Source of the DNA: Pseudochelatococcus contaminans
Lineage (GTDB): Bacteria; Pseudomonadota; Alphaproteobacteria; Rhizobiales; Beijerinckiaceae
Reading direction: 5' to 3'
Length of the DNA stretch: 64,000 nt
Assembly: GCF_014195635.1 (NCBI RefSeq)
Contig: NZ_JACICC010000003.1
Coordinates: forward strand, 62,001 to 126,000
In this document: in pieces, positions 15,947 to 25,466 of the stretch
Position numbering within the stretch: position 1 is the first letter of the stretch
Layout of the letters: every line of letters begins with the position of its first letter
Position numbers and translations under genes: made by a program
Notes under the pieces: generated by a model
What the model saw: only the letters and a program-made list of their open reading frames with translations
Databases searched by the model: none
What the model was told of the DNA's origin: nothing

Positions 15947-16936
15947 TCAGGGCAGTGTGAGGATGCCGGCGTTGCCGTTGTCCGTGCCAAAGGCCAGCTT
16001 GCTGCCTTTGGCATCCCAGGCCAATGCGGAGACTACTGAAGTATCCGGGGAGCGGACGAGCAATTCGGCTGCATCCGTCAACCGGATCATCAGGATCGCG
16101 CCATCGGCATAACCGGCCGCAAGCACGAGAGCGCCCGGGTGAAATGCGACGCGGGTGACGACCGCCGAGCGGACGCCGCATTCACGCGGGGCCTTGCCCA
16201 TCGGCCCATCTTTGGCAAACGGCCAGACAATGGCGGCGTCTGCACCGGATGTCGCCAGCCAGTCCCCGTCATGCGACCATGCGAAGGACCGCGTCTTGGC
16301 CGGATAGCCGGCCATGCGCATATCCTTGCCATCTTTCAGCCGCCAACCGTGAAGCGTGTTTTCCTGCATGGACGTGACGACATAAAGGTTGTCCGGCGAG
16401 AAGGTGACATCGAGATGCGCCCCCTTCCATTGCAGCGTTTCCACGCCTTTTTCGACAGCGGGGTACCACAACGTCGCACCGTTGTAGTGCGAAATGGCCA
16501 GCCGGTATCCCTTCGGCGCAAAGGCCAATCCCTGTGCGGTGGAGCCAACTGAAAAAGACGTTTCCTGCCCCCGATTGTCGCGGGCTTTGACGTCTTTGCC
16601 AAGGCTCCAGGCCAGAGCGCCATCGGGCCGCGCGGCCAGCGCCACGATCCAGCGGCCCTTTTCATCAACAAGTGTCTCGACATTGCCGTTGGCATCGGTG
16701 CTGACGATGCGGCCATCGTCGCCGCCGGTAATCAGGCGCTCACCGCTGATGGCCGCCACGAGAGCGCCGGCGTCGGGATGCGCTTCCACTCGCCGGCGGT
16801 CGCCAGAAGGGTCCAGCAGGATGACGCCGCCATCGCCAAGGGCAAAGGCAGCGACATCGCCTAGCCACCCGAGGCCGGTCACATGCGCGCCGACATCGAA
16901 AGACGCGACACGATCAAGCAGAGAGTCGACCGTCAT
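15947..16936 (-). CDS. WD40-repeat beta-propeller protein, partner of CobW-type GTPase
   Basis: 329 residues forming about seven degenerate WD40 blades (for example LITGGDDGRIVSTD, LAFAPKGYRLAISHYNG, TSMQENTLHGWRLKDG, FAWSHDGDWLATSGADAAIVWPF, ALAWDAKGSKLAFGTDNG). No signal peptide, so it is cytosolic. It starts 4 bp after the stop of the CobW/ZigA-like gene and is surely cotranscribed. This pairing recurs in Rhizobiales, as I recall. The natural guess is that it helps the GTPase meet its client, but no function is shown by the sequence alone. Confidence 0.85.
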   Translation of the reverse strand: MTVDSLLDRVASFDVGAHVTGLGWLGDVAAFALGDGGVILLDPSGDRRRVEAHPDAGALVAAISGERLITGGDDGRIVSTDANGNVETLVDEKGRWIVALAARPDGALAWSLGKDVKARDNRGQETSFSVGSTAQGLAFAPKGYRLAISHYNGATLWYPAVEKGVETLQWKGAHLDVTFSPDNLYVVTSMQENTLHGWRLKDGKDMRMAGYPAKTRSFAWSHDGDWLATSGADAAIVWPFAKDGPMGKAPRECGVRSAVVTRVAFHPGALVLAAGYADGAILMIRLTDAAELLVRSPDTSVVSALAWDAKGSKLAFGTDNGNAGILTLP

Positions 16937-16940
16937 CGTG

Positions 16941-18080
16941 TTACGCCGCGCAGGCGAGGAAGCCCTCGCGAATAGCTGCCTCGTCGAGATCGCGGCCGAT
17001 GAACACGATGCGCGATTCGCGCTTTTCGTCCGGCTTCCAGTCGCGCTGGAGATCGCCTTCCATAATCATGTGCACGCCCTGAAAAACGAAGCGGCGCGGT
17101 TCTGCGGGAAACGACAGGATACCCTTGGAGCGCAAAATGCTCGGGCCTTCCCGCTGAACGAGGTCGTTGATCCACGGCAGAAACTTTTCCGGGATCACGT
17201 CGCCGGGAATGGCAATCGACACCGATTGCATATGCTCGTCGTGATAATGCTTCAGGCCGCCGCCATGAGCGTGGGTGTGAGCGTGGCTGTGAGCATGACT
17301 GTGACCTGGCCCGTGATCATGATTCGCGTGCTCGTGATGGTGATCGTCACCGTGGTGGTGGCCGCAACCGCAGTCCGGACCGTGCTCGTGATGATGATCG
17401 TGGCCATGGTGATGGTCATGATCGTGCGCGTCGTCCTCTTCCAGGAGGGCGGGTTCGAGCGTGAGGATGCGGTCGAGATCAAACGCGTTCTGCTCAAGCA
17501 CATCCGAGAGCGGCACGGCGGCGCGCTGGGTCTTGTGGAGCTTGGCGTAAGGGTTGATGGCGCGGATGCGTCCAACCACTTCGGCCAGTTCGCCGGCGGT
17601 GACGAGGTCCGTCTTGTTGAGCACGATCACGTCGGCAAAGGCGATCTGGTTCTTGGCCTCCGGGGCGTCCTTGAGGCGGTCGCTCAGCCAGCGCGCATCC
17701 GCGACGGTGACGACGGCGTCGAGCCGTGTGCGGTCCGATACGTCCTTGTCCACAAAAAAGGTCTGCGCCACGGGAGCCGGATCGGCGAGGCCGGTCGTCT
17801 CGACGATGATGGCGTCGAACCGCCCACGCCGCTTGACCAGGCCCTCGATGATGCGGATCAGATCACCGCGCACGGTGCAGCAGACGCAGCCGTTGTTCAT
17901 CTCGAACACTTCTTCGTCTGCACCGACGATGAGGTCGTTATCGATGCCGATCTCGCCAAATTCGTTCACGATGACGGCATAACGGCGGCCGTGTTCCTCG
18001 CTGAGGATGCGATTCAGCAACGTGGTCTTGCCGGCGCCGAGATAGCCGGTGAGAACCGTGACGGGGATCTTGTCGCTCAT
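16941..18080 (-). CDS. CobW/COG0523 GTPase, probable zinc chaperone
   Basis: 379 residues from ATG with ggag upstream; the frame goes on 22 codons further. G3E-family GTPase: Walker [10 protein letters not shown] (12-20), metal site CVCC in NNGCVCCTV (about 65-68), [14 protein letters not shown] guanine specificity motif at about 155. A long His/Asp-rich stretch (about 219-281) including DCGC should bind zinc or other metal. The C-terminal CobW domain follows. Such proteins hand metal to client enzymes, mostly under zinc shortage. A Zur-like palindrome lies 95-110 bp upstream. Operon with the WD40 gene. Confidence 0.92.
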   Translation of the reverse strand: MSDKIPVTVLTGYLGAGKTTLLNRILSEEHGRRYAVIVNEFGEIGIDNDLIVGADEEVFEMNNGCVCCTVRGDLIRIIEGLVKRRGRFDAIIVETTGLADPAPVAQTFFVDKDVSDRTRLDAVVTVADARWLSDRLKDAPEAKNQIAFADVIVLNKTDLVTAGELAEVVGRIRAINPYAKLHKTQRAAVPLSDVLEQNAFDLDRILTLEPALLEEDDAHDHDHHHGHDHHHEHGPDCGCGHHHGDDHHHEHANHDHGPGHSHAHSHAHTHAHGGGLKHYHDEHMQSVSIAIPGDVIPEKFLPWINDLVQREGPSILRSKGILSFPAEPRRFVFQGVHMIMEGDLQRDWKPDEKRESRIVFIGRDLDEAAIREGFLACAA

Positions 18081-18174
18081 GAAATGCTCCGCAGGCGCGT
18101 GACGGTCGAACATTGGAGCGGTTTTCCGCCGCTCGAACATCGTCATCCGAGGGGTAAACGCTCCATCACTGTCG

Positions 18175-18190
18175 ATGTTATATCGTTCAT
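18175..18190. promoter_or_regulatory. Possible Zur box
   Basis: atgttatatcgttcat resembles the tGTTATAacATaaCA type of Zur operator in its left half and has ATG/CAT ends, but the dyad is imperfect. It lies upstream of the CobW-type GTPase gene, a usual target of zinc control. Confidence 0.3.
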
Positions 18191-18330
18191 GCCGGCTGAA
18201 ATGGAAGAGCGCAGGTCGCGTGTATGCAGGTCACCTGTAATCAGGTTGTCTGTGACATTGACCGCTCCCGTCATAGCCAGTCGGGAATGCTTCTTCAGTC
18301 AGAGATCCGGCCAGTTGCCAATGCAGCCGG

Positions 18331-18633
18331 TCAGGAATGTCTGTGCTCGCCCTCAAGGCGCCATGCGCTGCGCGCGAAACGAATCGTTGCCCACGCTGCG
18401 AGCAGGCCGAATGCGACCATGAAAATATATTCGAATAACTGGCCGAGTTCGAGCAGGCCGGCAATCGCCCAGCCGGCCGCGAGCGCAAGCGCGAAAAATT
18501 CCGCCGCAACGAGAACGATTGCACTCACCACGGTAATAAGGCTTCTGGTGCCCAGCGGCGCGGCGGCCACGGCGGCCGACGGTTTGTCGGCGCGGGTATT
18601 CTTGGCCAAAGGTCCAATCCTCCGGTACAGCAT
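18331..18633 (-). CDS. Small membrane protein of unknown function
   Basis: 100 residues from the ATG at 18633 (a GTG nine codons upstream is the other choice). After a polar, Ala-rich start come two strongly hydrophobic stretches, SLITVVSAIVLVAAEFFALALAAGWAIAGLL and YIFMVAFGLLAAWATIRFA in pieces, joined by a short acidic LGQLFE loop, then a basic tail. So two or three membrane segments in the inner membrane. I do not recognise a family. It is divergent from the DUF1045 gene with 94 bp between. Confidence 0.55.
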   Translation of the reverse strand: MLYRRIGPLAKNTRADKPSAAVAAAPLGTRSLITVVSAIVLVAAEFFALALAAGWAIAGLLELGQLFEYIFMVAFGLLAAWATIRFARSAWRLEGEHRHS

Positions 18634-18727
18634 GTATCCGGACCAGTTAACGCGGATCACCGCATTGACGCAAGCAGCGTTTACGATGTCTTCTCTGGAT
18701 CAACGCGGATGAATGAGGAAAACCCCC

Positions 18728-19450
18728 ATGAGCAAGCAGCCAGCCCGCTACGCCATTTATTTTGCCCCAGACCCCGATAGCGCGCTGTGGCGATTCGGAT
18801 CTGCCGTGCTGGGCTATGACGGCGTTACCGGCGAGGATGTTCCCGATATCGTTCCGGAAGGCTTCGAGATTCCCGATTGGCGGCTGCTGACGGCGGATCC
18901 GCGCGCGTACGGCTTCCACGCCACCATCAAGGCACCGTTCCGCCTGGCGCAGGATCAGACCGAGGAAGACCTTGTCGGGGCGCTACAGGCATTTGCCGAC
19001 AGCAGAACGCCATTCGTGTTGCCGAAGCTGGAAGTCGCCATCGTCGGTGCCCGTGAAGGTGAGGGTGCATTCGTCGCGCTGGTCGAGCCCAAGCCGTCGC
19101 CGGCACTGGCAGAGCTGGAGGCGGCGGCCCTTGAGGCGTTCGAGCCGTTCCGCGCGCCGCTCACCGACAAGGAATTCGCCCGCCGCCTGCCTGAGACACT
19201 GACGACGCGCCAGCGCGACTATCTCAATCGTTACGGCTATCCGTTCGTGCTGGAGGATTTCCGCTTTCACCTCACGCTCACCGGCCGCGTGCAGGAGGAC
19301 GAGGTCGAAGCCGTGCATGCATCGCTGGAGGCGCTCTACAAGCAGCACGTGGGTAACGAATCAGTCCGCGTGGATGCGCTGGCCGTTTATCATCAGGAAA
19401 AAGGCGCCGGACGCTTCCGCGTGCTTGCGCGCGCGCCGTTCCGCGGATGA
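18728..19450 (+). CDS. DUF1045 protein, 2H-phosphoesterase fold
   Basis: 240 residues from ATG at 18728, with gaggaa nine bases upstream; an in-frame ATG five codons earlier would swallow that ribosome site. The two H-x-T/S motifs of 2H phosphoesterases are present: FHATIKAPF and FHLTLTG. DUF1045 members are often annotated as phosphonate-metabolism proteins because relatives sit in phn operons and cleave cyclic phosphate esters, but no phn gene is near here, so the substrate is unknown. It converges with hslU across a strong hairpin. Confidence 0.82.
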   Translation: MSKQPARYAIYFAPDPDSALWRFGSAVLGYDGVTGEDVPDIVPEGFEIPDWRLLTADPRAYGFHATIKAPFRLAQDQTEEDLVGALQAFADSRTPFVLPKLEVAIVGAREGEGAFVALVEPKPSPALAELEAAALEAFEPFRAPLTDKEFARRLPETLTTRQRDYLNRYGYPFVLEDFRFHLTLTGRVQEDEVEAVHASLEALYKQHVGNESVRVDALAVYHQEKGAGRFRVLARAPFRG

Positions 19451-19454
19451 TTCA

Positions 19455-19489
19455 GAGCACCTGCCCTGACGGTATCAGGGCAGGTGCTC
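19455..19489. terminator. Perfect 15-bp hairpin between convergent genes
   Basis: gagcacctgccctga (19455-19469) and tcagggcaggtgctc (19475-19489) pair fully around a five-base loop. It lies 4 bp after the DUF1045 stop, with loose T-rich sequence (ttatatttt) beyond it. Likely a two-way terminator for this gene and hslU. Confidence 0.75.
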
Positions 19490-19542
19490 CAAATGTTATA
19501 TTTTGCGTTCAATTCGATGGATCGCGCTGAACGCAAGCGGTT

Positions 19543-20850
19543 TTAGAGAATGAAGCGGCTGAGGTCGGTGTTCTTGGCCAGATCGCCGACTCCCTCGCGC
19601 ACGAAATCTCCGTCGATCACCACCGTCTCGCCGGAGCGGTCCGGGGCGGTGAAGGAGATATCGTCGAGCACGCGCTCGATGACTGTCTGAAGGCGGCGGG
19701 CGCCGATGTTTTCCACGGACCCGTTCACCTCCACAGCGACACGCGCGATGGCGCTGACCGCATCATCCGTGAACACCAGCGTCACGCCCTCGGTCTCCAT
19801 CAGGGCCACGGACTGCGTGATGAGGCTGGCTTCCGTTTCCACGAGGATGCGGCGGAAGTCCTCTTCGTCGAGCGGCGCGAGTTCCACCCGGATCGGCAAG
19901 CGGCCTTGCAGTTCGGGCAGAAGGTCCGAAGGCTTGGCGACGTGGAACGCGCCGGAGGCGATGAACAGGATGTGATCGGTTTTCACCGTGCCGTGCTTGG
20001 TGGAAACGGTTGTGCCTTCGATCAGCGGCAGCAGATCGCGCTGCACGCCCTCGCGCGACACGTCCGCGCCGGAGCGGCCCTCGCGGGCGCAGATCTTGTC
20101 GATCTCGTCGAGAAAGACGATGCCGTTTTCCTCGGTCTCGCGAATCGCTTCCTGCACGATGCTGTCCTGATCGAGCAGCTTGTCGCTTTCCTCGGCGATC
20201 AGCGGTTCGTAAGCATCGCGCACGTTGAGACGCCGCGTGCGCGGACGACCGCCGCCGAGCTTGCCGAAGATGTCGCCGATGGAGATGGCGCCGACTGACG
20301 CCCCCGGCACGCCGGGAAGGTCGAACATCGGCATGCCGCCGGCCTGCGTCTGAATCTCGATCTCGATTTCCTTGTCATCAAGCTCCCCGGCACGCAGCTT
20401 GCGGCGGAAGGAATCGCGGGTAGTCTGCCCGGCGGTGGAGCCCACGAGCGCGTCGAGGACGCGTTCCTCGGCCGCGACCTGCGCCTTGGCCTTGACGTCT
20501 TTGCGCTTTGCCTCGCGCACGAGACCGATGGCGATCTCCACGAGGTCGCGCACGATCTGCTCCACGTCACGGCCGACATAGCCAACCTCGGTGAACTTGG
20601 TGGCCTCGACCTTCAGGAACGGCGCGCCGGCCAGTTTGGCGAGGCGGCGGGAAATCTCGGTCTTGCCGCAGCCGGTGGGGCCGATCATCAGGATGTTCTT
20701 GGGCAGCACTTCCTCGCGCAGCGGGCCGGTGAGCTGCTGGCGCCGCCAGCGGTTGCGCAGGGCGATGGCGACCGCGCGCTTGGCGTCGCGCTGGCCAACG
20801 ATGTGGCGGTCGAGTTCCGAAACGATCTCACGGGGGGAAAAACTGGTCAT
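19543..20850 (-). CDS. hslU: ATP-dependent protease ATPase subunit HslU
   Basis: 435 residues. AAA+ unfoldase: N-terminal [34 protein letters not shown] in pieces, Walker [11 protein letters not shown], pore-loop [12 protein letters not shown]-domain (about 110-240), Walker [12 protein letters not shown], sensor RLPIRVEL, and C-terminal NTDLSRFIL, the tail that inserts into HslV. It unfolds substrates for the HslV chamber. It follows hslV by 69 bp. I saw no clear heat-shock promoter in the upstream sequence. Confidence 0.97.
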   Translation of the reverse strand: MTSFSPREIVSELDRHIVGQRDAKRAVAIALRNRWRRQQLTGPLREEVLPKNILMIGPTGCGKTEISRRLAKLAGAPFLKVEATKFTEVGYVGRDVEQIVRDLVEIAIGLVREAKRKDVKAKAQVAAEERVLDALVGSTAGQTTRDSFRRKLRAGELDDKEIEIEIQTQAGGMPMFDLPGVPGASVGAISIGDIFGKLGGGRPRTRRLNVRDAYEPLIAEESDKLLDQDSIVQEAIRETEENGIVFLDEIDKICAREGRSGADVSREGVQRDLLPLIEGTTVSTKHGTVKTDHILFIASGAFHVAKPSDLLPELQGRLPIRVELAPLDEEDFRRILVETEASLITQSVALMETEGVTLVFTDDAVSAIARVAVEVNGSVENIGARRLQTVIERVLDDISFTAPDRSGETVVIDGDFVREGVGDLAKNTDLSRFIL

Positions 20851-20919
20851 GGGGCCACTATGCTCTGGAAATGCCGGTGTCTGAAATCATGGTGTCTGGC
20901 GCTTGTCCGCGATGGGCGC

Positions 20920-21495
20920 TCATACGGGCGCCGACGCATCCAGCGTCTCGATCACGAGGCTGCCGTTGGTGTAGACGCAGATTTCACCGGCGATCGCCAT
21001 GGCGCGGCGCACAATCTCCTCCGCATCATGAGACGAATCGGCCAGCGCCCGCGCCGCGGCGAGGGCATAGTTGCCGCCGGAGCCGATGGCCATGATGGCG
21101 GTGCCGTCGTGAACTTCCGGCTCCAGCACGTCGCCTGTGCCGGAAAGAAGCAGCCCGACTTCGGCATCGGCGACCAGCAGCATTGCTTCAAGACGGCGCA
21201 GATAGCGATCCGTCCGCCAGTCCTTGGCCAGCTCGACGCAGGCGCGGGTCAACTGGCCGGGATATTGCTCAAGCTTGGCCTCCAGCCGCTCGAACAGCGT
21301 GAAGGCGTCAGCCGTTGCTCCGGCAAAGCCGCAGACGACGCTGCCCTTGGCCAACCGCCGCACCTTGCGCGCGTTGCCCTTGACGATGGTCGGCCCCAGG
21401 CTGACCTGCCCGTCGCCGCCCATCACGACCCGTCCGCCCTTGCGGACCATGAGGATGGTGGTGGCGTGGAATTGTCCGTCGCGATTGTCCTGCAT
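20920..21495 (-). CDS. hslV: ATP-dependent protease peptidase subunit HslV
   Basis: 191 residues. Threonine peptidase of the proteasome-beta fold: the start [13 protein letters not shown] holds the Thr that becomes the nucleophile after removal of about ten residues; Gly and Ser motifs follow ([34 protein letters not shown]). It forms the double-hexamer chamber capped by HslU. First gene of hslVU, divergent from hisB with about 190 bp between. Confidence 0.97.
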   Translation of the reverse strand: MQDNRDGQFHATTILMVRKGGRVVMGGDGQVSLGPTIVKGNARKVRRLAKGSVVCGFAGATADAFTLFERLEAKLEQYPGQLTRACVELAKDWRTDRYLRRLEAMLLVADAEVGLLLSGTGDVLEPEVHDGTAIMAIGSGGNYALAAARALADSSHDAEEIVRRAMAIAGEICVYTNGSLVIETLDASAPV

Positions 21496-21685
21496 GCCCG
21501 CTGCGCCCGATGGCCCCCTGTTGTCCGAACGAATGGACCATCATGTAAGCGCCTTTTGCGCTAATGCAAACCACCCTGCGCACGAGCCTTGACGCTAACG
21601 GGCCATCACGGTGGATCAGGCCGGGCGCGCAGCACTCTGGCGCGCCGCGCAAACTCTTGCTACAAGCGCGCAAAAGGACAGGAGT

Positions 21686-22282
21686 ATGCAGAAGATGCGC
21701 AGCGCCACGGTGGAACGACGCACCAAGGAAACCGATGTGGCCGTGACCCTCGATCTCGACGGCACGGGCAAGGCGGATATCGCGACGGGCGTGGGCTTTT
21801 TCGACCATATGCTCGACCTGTTCGCCCGCCATGCGCTGTTCGACCTCACCGTGAAGGTGACGGGCGATTTGCATATCGACCAGCATCACACGGTGGAAGA
21901 CACCGGCATCGCGCTCGGCGAGGCGTTCCGCAAGGCGCTGGGCGACAAGCGCGGCATCACCCGCTATGCCGACATTCACCTGCCCATGGACGAGACGCTG
22001 ACCCGCGTCGCGGTCGACATTTCCGGCCGGCCCTTCCTCGTGTTCCGCACGCACTTTGTCCGCGAAAAGATCGGTAATTTCGACACCGAGCTGGTGCGGG
22101 AGTGGTTTCAGGCATTCGCCACCAATGCCGGATTGACGTTGCATGTCGAAACGCTCTACGGCGAGAATGCCCATCATATCGCGGAAAGCAGCTTCAAGGG
22201 TCTGGCGCGCACTTTGCGCAAGGCCGTCAGCGTCGATCCGCGCGAGGGCGAGCGCATTCCTTCCACCAAGGGCGCGCTATAG
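21686..22282 (+). CDS. hisB: Imidazoleglycerol-phosphate dehydratase
   Basis: 198 residues from ATG 21686; an ATG at 21695 is 10 bases after ggag and may be the true start. Monofunctional IGPD with the two metal-binding signatures [19 protein letters not shown] and [15 protein letters not shown], and [10 protein letters not shown]. It makes imidazole acetol-phosphate, step six of histidine synthesis. It heads the operon hisB-DUF2628-hisH-hisA-hisF-hisE and is divergent from hslV. Confidence 0.95.
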   Translation: MQKMRSATVERRTKETDVAVTLDLDGTGKADIATGVGFFDHMLDLFARHALFDLTVKVTGDLHIDQHHTVEDTGIALGEAFRKALGDKRGITRYADIHLPMDETLTRVAVDISGRPFLVFRTHFVREKIGNFDTELVREWFQAFATNAGLTLHVETLYGENAHHIAESSFKGLARTLRKAVSVDPREGERIPSTKGAL

Positions 22283-22332
22283 CCCCGGAAGCGCGCTATA
22301 GTCCAAGGGCCGTATCTTTTTCGGAGGCGACC

Positions 22333-22881
22333 GTGGCTGTCTACACCTTCCATCTTCCCCGTGACGCCGTGCGTGGCGATGCATCGGCATTGGAGCAGGC
22401 GGTGCTTGTGCGCGACGGTTTTTCCTGGGGCGCGCTGATCTTTCAGGTGCTGTGGTGCCTGTGGAACCGCCTGTGGCTCGTGGCCCTCGGCTTTGTGCTG
22501 GTGAGCACGGCGATCTCCGTGGGGCTCGGCCGGGCAGGCGTGTCCGAAACCGCCATCGGCATCGCCGGTGTGCTGCTCGCAATCCTGCTCGGTCTTGAGG
22601 GCGGCAATCTGCGTCGGCAAGCCTTGGAGCGCCGTGGTTTTGCCCTGCGCGGCGTCGTCGTCGCGCCGGACAGGTTCGAGGCTGAGCGGCGGGCGTTTTC
22701 CGTGTGGTTGTCGCCCGAGGCCGGTTCTGCGGCGGTCGATCTTGTCGCGCCGGCGTCCGGCGACCTGTCAGGTCATGAGGGGTTGCGTGAGCACGGCCTG
22801 CCGGCCAGGGATCGCGCGGCGCGCGCACACAACCAGTCTGAGGTCATTGGCCTGTTTCCCGCAGCGGAGGAACCGCGTTGA
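22333..22881 (+). CDS. DUF2628 membrane protein within the his operon
   Basis: 182 residues from a GTG with cggagg upstream. Hydrophobic stretches at about 32-60 ([19 protein letters not shown] and on) and 70-90 suggest two or three inner-membrane segments; the rest is polar and ends acidic. Family DUF2628 has no known task. The gene lies between hisB and hisH and its stop overlaps the TTG start of hisH by four bases, so translation is coupled. The same place in Rhizobiales his operons is common as I recall, but a link to histidine synthesis is not shown. Confidence 0.8.
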   Translation: MAVYTFHLPRDAVRGDASALEQAVLVRDGFSWGALIFQVLWCLWNRLWLVALGFVLVSTAISVGLGRAGVSETAIGIAGVLLAILLGLEGGNLRRQALERRGFALRGVVVAPDRFEAERRAFSVWLSPEAGSAAVDLVAPASGDLSGHEGLREHGLPARDRAARAHNQSEVIGLFPAAEEPR

Positions 22882-23528
22882 GTACTGTTATTGTCGATTA
22901 CGGCTCGGGCAACCTGCACTCGGTGCACAAGGCGTTCGAGCGTGCGGCGCGCGAAGCCGGCATCGATGAGGTGGCCATTGTCAGCGCCGATCCGGAGAAG
23001 GTGCGCGCCGCATCGCGCGTCGTCCTGCCGGGTGTCGGGGCTTTTGCCGATTGCCGCCGTGGGCTGGATGCCGTCGACGGGCTCGTCCCGGCGCTGGAGG
23101 AAGCCGTGCGCGGGCGCGGCGCGCCGTTTCTGGGCATCTGCGTCGGCATGCAGCTTCTGGCCACGCGTGGCCTTGAATACGAGACGACGCCGGGGCTGGA
23201 CTGGATCGCCGGCGATGTTTCGCTGATCGAGCCGCATGACCCGTCGCTGAAGATTCCGCACATGGGCTGGAATACGCTGGACGTGGTCAACGATCACGCG
23301 CTTCTGGCCGGCATACCGACGGGGCCGGACGGGCTGCACGCCTATTTCGTCCACTCCTACGCCCTGCACCCGGCTGATGCGTCCGATCTCGTGGCGACAA
23401 CCGATTACGCCGGCGCTCTCACTGCCATCGTCGCGCGCGGCAACGTTGCCGGCGTTCAGTTCCATCCCGAAAAGAGCCAGACGCTCGGTCTGGCGCTCAT
23501 CGCCAATTTCCTGAGGTGGCGTCCGTGA
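22878..23528 (+). CDS. hisH: Imidazole glycerol phosphate synthase glutaminase subunit
   Basis: 216 residues, TTG start in a TTGA overlap with the previous stop. Class I glutamine amidotransferase: nucleophile Cys88 in [11 protein letters not shown], and His/Glu in VQFHPEKSQ near the end, with PGVGAF at about 51-56. It makes ammonia that is channelled to HisF. Its stop overlaps the GTG start of hisA. Confidence 0.95.
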   Translation: MSTVIVDYGSGNLHSVHKAFERAAREAGIDEVAIVSADPEKVRAASRVVLPGVGAFADCRRGLDAVDGLVPALEEAVRGRGAPFLGICVGMQLLATRGLEYETTPGLDWIAGDVSLIEPHDPSLKIPHMGWNTLDVVNDHALLAGIPTGPDGLHAYFVHSYALHPADASDLVATTDYAGALTAIVARGNVAGVQFHPEKSQTLGLALIANFLRWRP

Positions 23529-24286
23529 TCCTGTTTCCCGCCATCGACCTGAAGGAAGGCCGCTGCGTGCGCCTCGTTCAGGGCGACATGAACCGCGCCA
23601 CCGTCTTCAACGACAGCCCCGCCGATCAGGCTGCCGCATTCGTCGAACAGGGATTTTCCTGGCTGCATGTCGTGGATCTGGACGGCGCATTCGCCGGCAA
23701 GCCCGTTAACGCGACGGCGGTTGACGATATTCTGGCCCGCATCGACATTCCGGTGCAGCTTGGCGGTGGCATTCGTAATCTCGCCACGGTCGAAGGCTGG
23801 CTCGGCAAGGGCATCGCCCGCGTCATCATCGGCACGGCGGCGGTGCGCGATCCGGCTTTCGTCAAGGAAGCGGCCAGGCAGTTTCCCGGCAAGGTCGCTG
23901 TCGGCATCGATGCGTGGGACGGCAAGGTTGCCGTCGAGGGCTGGGCGGAAACGTCCGAGCTGACCGCGGTGGAACTGGGTAAGCAGTTCGAGGACGCCGG
24001 CGTCGCCGCCATCATCTATACCGACATCGCCCGTGACGGGCTGGTGCAGGGCCTCAACATCGACAGCACGCTGGAGCTGGCGCGGGCGGCCGGCATTCCC
24101 GTCATCGCCTCGGGCGGGCTGGCCTCCATCGCGGACGTCAAGCGGCTGCTTGAGCCCGACTGCGCCATTCTGGAGGGTGCGATCACCGGCCGGGCGCTCT
24201 ATGACGGGCGGCTCGATCCGCGTGAGGCCATCGCGCTGATCACAGATGCGGCCAAGGGCCAGACGATTGCAGGAGATCCGCGCTGA
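23525..24286 (+). CDS. hisA: ProFAR isomerase HisA
   Basis: 253 residues. I choose the GTG at 23525 ([17 protein letters not shown]), which overlaps the hisH stop as GTGA, over a GTG three codons earlier. TIM barrel with the catalytic Asp in FPAIDLKEG and the second Asp in [10 protein letters not shown]; phosphate sites LGGGIRN and ASGGLASI. It isomerises ProFAR to PRFAR. The last residues (GQTIAGDPR) extend a little past the E. coli protein. Confidence 0.95.
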   Translation: MILFPAIDLKEGRCVRLVQGDMNRATVFNDSPADQAAAFVEQGFSWLHVVDLDGAFAGKPVNATAVDDILARIDIPVQLGGGIRNLATVEGWLGKGIARVIIGTAAVRDPAFVKEAARQFPGKVAVGIDAWDGKVAVEGWAETSELTAVELGKQFEDAGVAAIIYTDIARDGLVQGLNIDSTLELARAAGIPVIASGGLASIADVKRLLEPDCAILEGAITGRALYDGRLDPREAIALITDAAKGQTIAGDPR

Positions 24287-25095
24287 TGTTGAAAAACCGG
24301 ATCATTCCCTGTCTCGACGTCAAGGACGGGCGCGTCGTCAAAGGCGTGAAGTTCGTGGAGCTGCGCGATGCCGGCGATCCGGTCGAGGCCGCGCGCGCCT
24401 ATGACGCGGCTGGCGCGGACGAACTGTGCTTTCTCGATATCACGGCGAGCCACGAGGATCGCGGCACGCTGCTCGATCTGGTTCGCCGCACGGCGGAGGC
24501 CTGCTTCATTCCGCTCACGGTGGGCGGCGGCGTGCGCAAGGTCGAGGATATCCGTGCGCTGCTGCTCGCGGGGGCGGACAAGGTGGCCATCAACACGGCT
24601 GCGGTCAACGATCCGCGTCTGGTGCGGCTTGCGGCGGAGAAATTCGGCAGCCAGTGCATTGTCGTTGCGATCGACGCCAAGCGCGTCTCGGCGCCCGGCG
24701 AGGAGCCGGCGTGGGAAATTTTCACCCACGGCGGCCGCAAGGCAACCGGCATCGATGCCATCGCTTTTGCCGTGGAAGTGGTTGAGCTTGGCGCAGGCGA
24801 ACTGCTGGTCACCTCGATGGACCGGGACGGCACGCGGGCCGGTTACGATATCGAACTCGTCCGTGCCATCGCGGATGCCGTGCCGGTGCCGGTGATCGCT
24901 TCTGGCGGCGTGGGCACCTTGAGTCATCTGGTGGAGGGGATTCGCGACGGCCACGCTACGGCGGTGCTGGCGGCGTCCATCTTCCATTTTGGCGAGTTCA
25001 CTGTTGCGCAGGCCAAGGATGCTCTGGCCGCCGCCGGTCTTGCCGTGCGCCGCGACCACACGACCGGCAAGGCGACGGAAGGCGGTGCGGCATGA
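24286..25095 (+). CDS. hisF: Imidazole glycerol phosphate synthase cyclase subunit
   Basis: 269 residues; its ATG shares one base with the hisA stop. TIM barrel with catalytic Asp11 ([14 protein letters not shown]) and Asp in VVAIDAKRV, plus [11 protein letters not shown] and [10 protein letters not shown] phosphate loops. It uses HisH ammonia to form imidazole glycerol phosphate and AICAR. About ten residues longer than the E. coli protein, with an insert around [12 protein letters not shown] typical of alphaproteobacteria. Confidence 0.96.
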   Translation: MLKNRIIPCLDVKDGRVVKGVKFVELRDAGDPVEAARAYDAAGADELCFLDITASHEDRGTLLDLVRRTAEACFIPLTVGGGVRKVEDIRALLLAGADKVAINTAAVNDPRLVRLAAEKFGSQCIVVAIDAKRVSAPGEEPAWEIFTHGGRKATGIDAIAFAVEVVELGAGELLVTSMDRDGTRAGYDIELVRAIADAVPVPVIASGGVGTLSHLVEGIRDGHATAVLAASIFHFGEFTVAQAKDALAAAGLAVRRDHTTGKATEGGAA

Positions 25096-25421
25096 GCGGC
25101 GACGGGCGCTTTACCCTTGAGGATCTGGAAGCCATCGTGGCGCGACGCGGGGCCGAAAGCCCGGACGTGTCCTACACCGCGCGTTTGCTTGCCGGCGGCG
25201 TGAGCCGTCCGGCCAAGAAGCTGGGCGAAGAAGCGGTTGAGGCGGTGATCGCAGCCGTCGAAGATGACCGCGACGCGCTGGTCAGCGAAAGTGCTGATGT
25301 GCTTTATCATCTTCTTGTTGTGCTGCGCGTGCGAAATATCGCTTTACAGGATGTGTTAAACGAGCTTGAACGGCGAACAGCCCAATCCGGTCTTGAGGAA
25401 AAGGCATCGCGAAAAGCCTGA
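25092..25421 (+). CDS. hisE: Phosphoribosyl-ATP diphosphatase
   Basis: 109 residues, ATGA overlap with hisF. All-alpha MazG-like fold with [13 protein letters not shown] (Glu-rich metal site) and [15 protein letters not shown] (ExxD). It removes diphosphate from phosphoribosyl-ATP, step two of histidine synthesis. The separate HisI is elsewhere. Last his gene in this run; coaA follows after 45 bp. Confidence 0.95.
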   Translation: MSGDGRFTLEDLEAIVARRGAESPDVSYTARLLAGGVSRPAKKLGEEAVEAVIAAVEDDRDALVSESADVLYHLLVVLRVRNIALQDVLNELERRTAQSGLEEKASRKA

Positions 25422-25466
25422 TTCGACTGTATCGACACTGGCGAAACCGTAGCGCGGAGGCGGGCA

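Noticed and set aside
16494-18422. 642-codon plus-strand frame across the WD40 and CobW genes
   Set aside because: Both minus-strand genes have firm motifs; the plus frame includes a Val/Met-rich stretch made by the antisense of His codons.
21496-21685. Possible heat-shock promoter before hslV
   Set aside because: No pair of elements close to the sigma-32 consensus at proper spacing could be seen on the minus strand.
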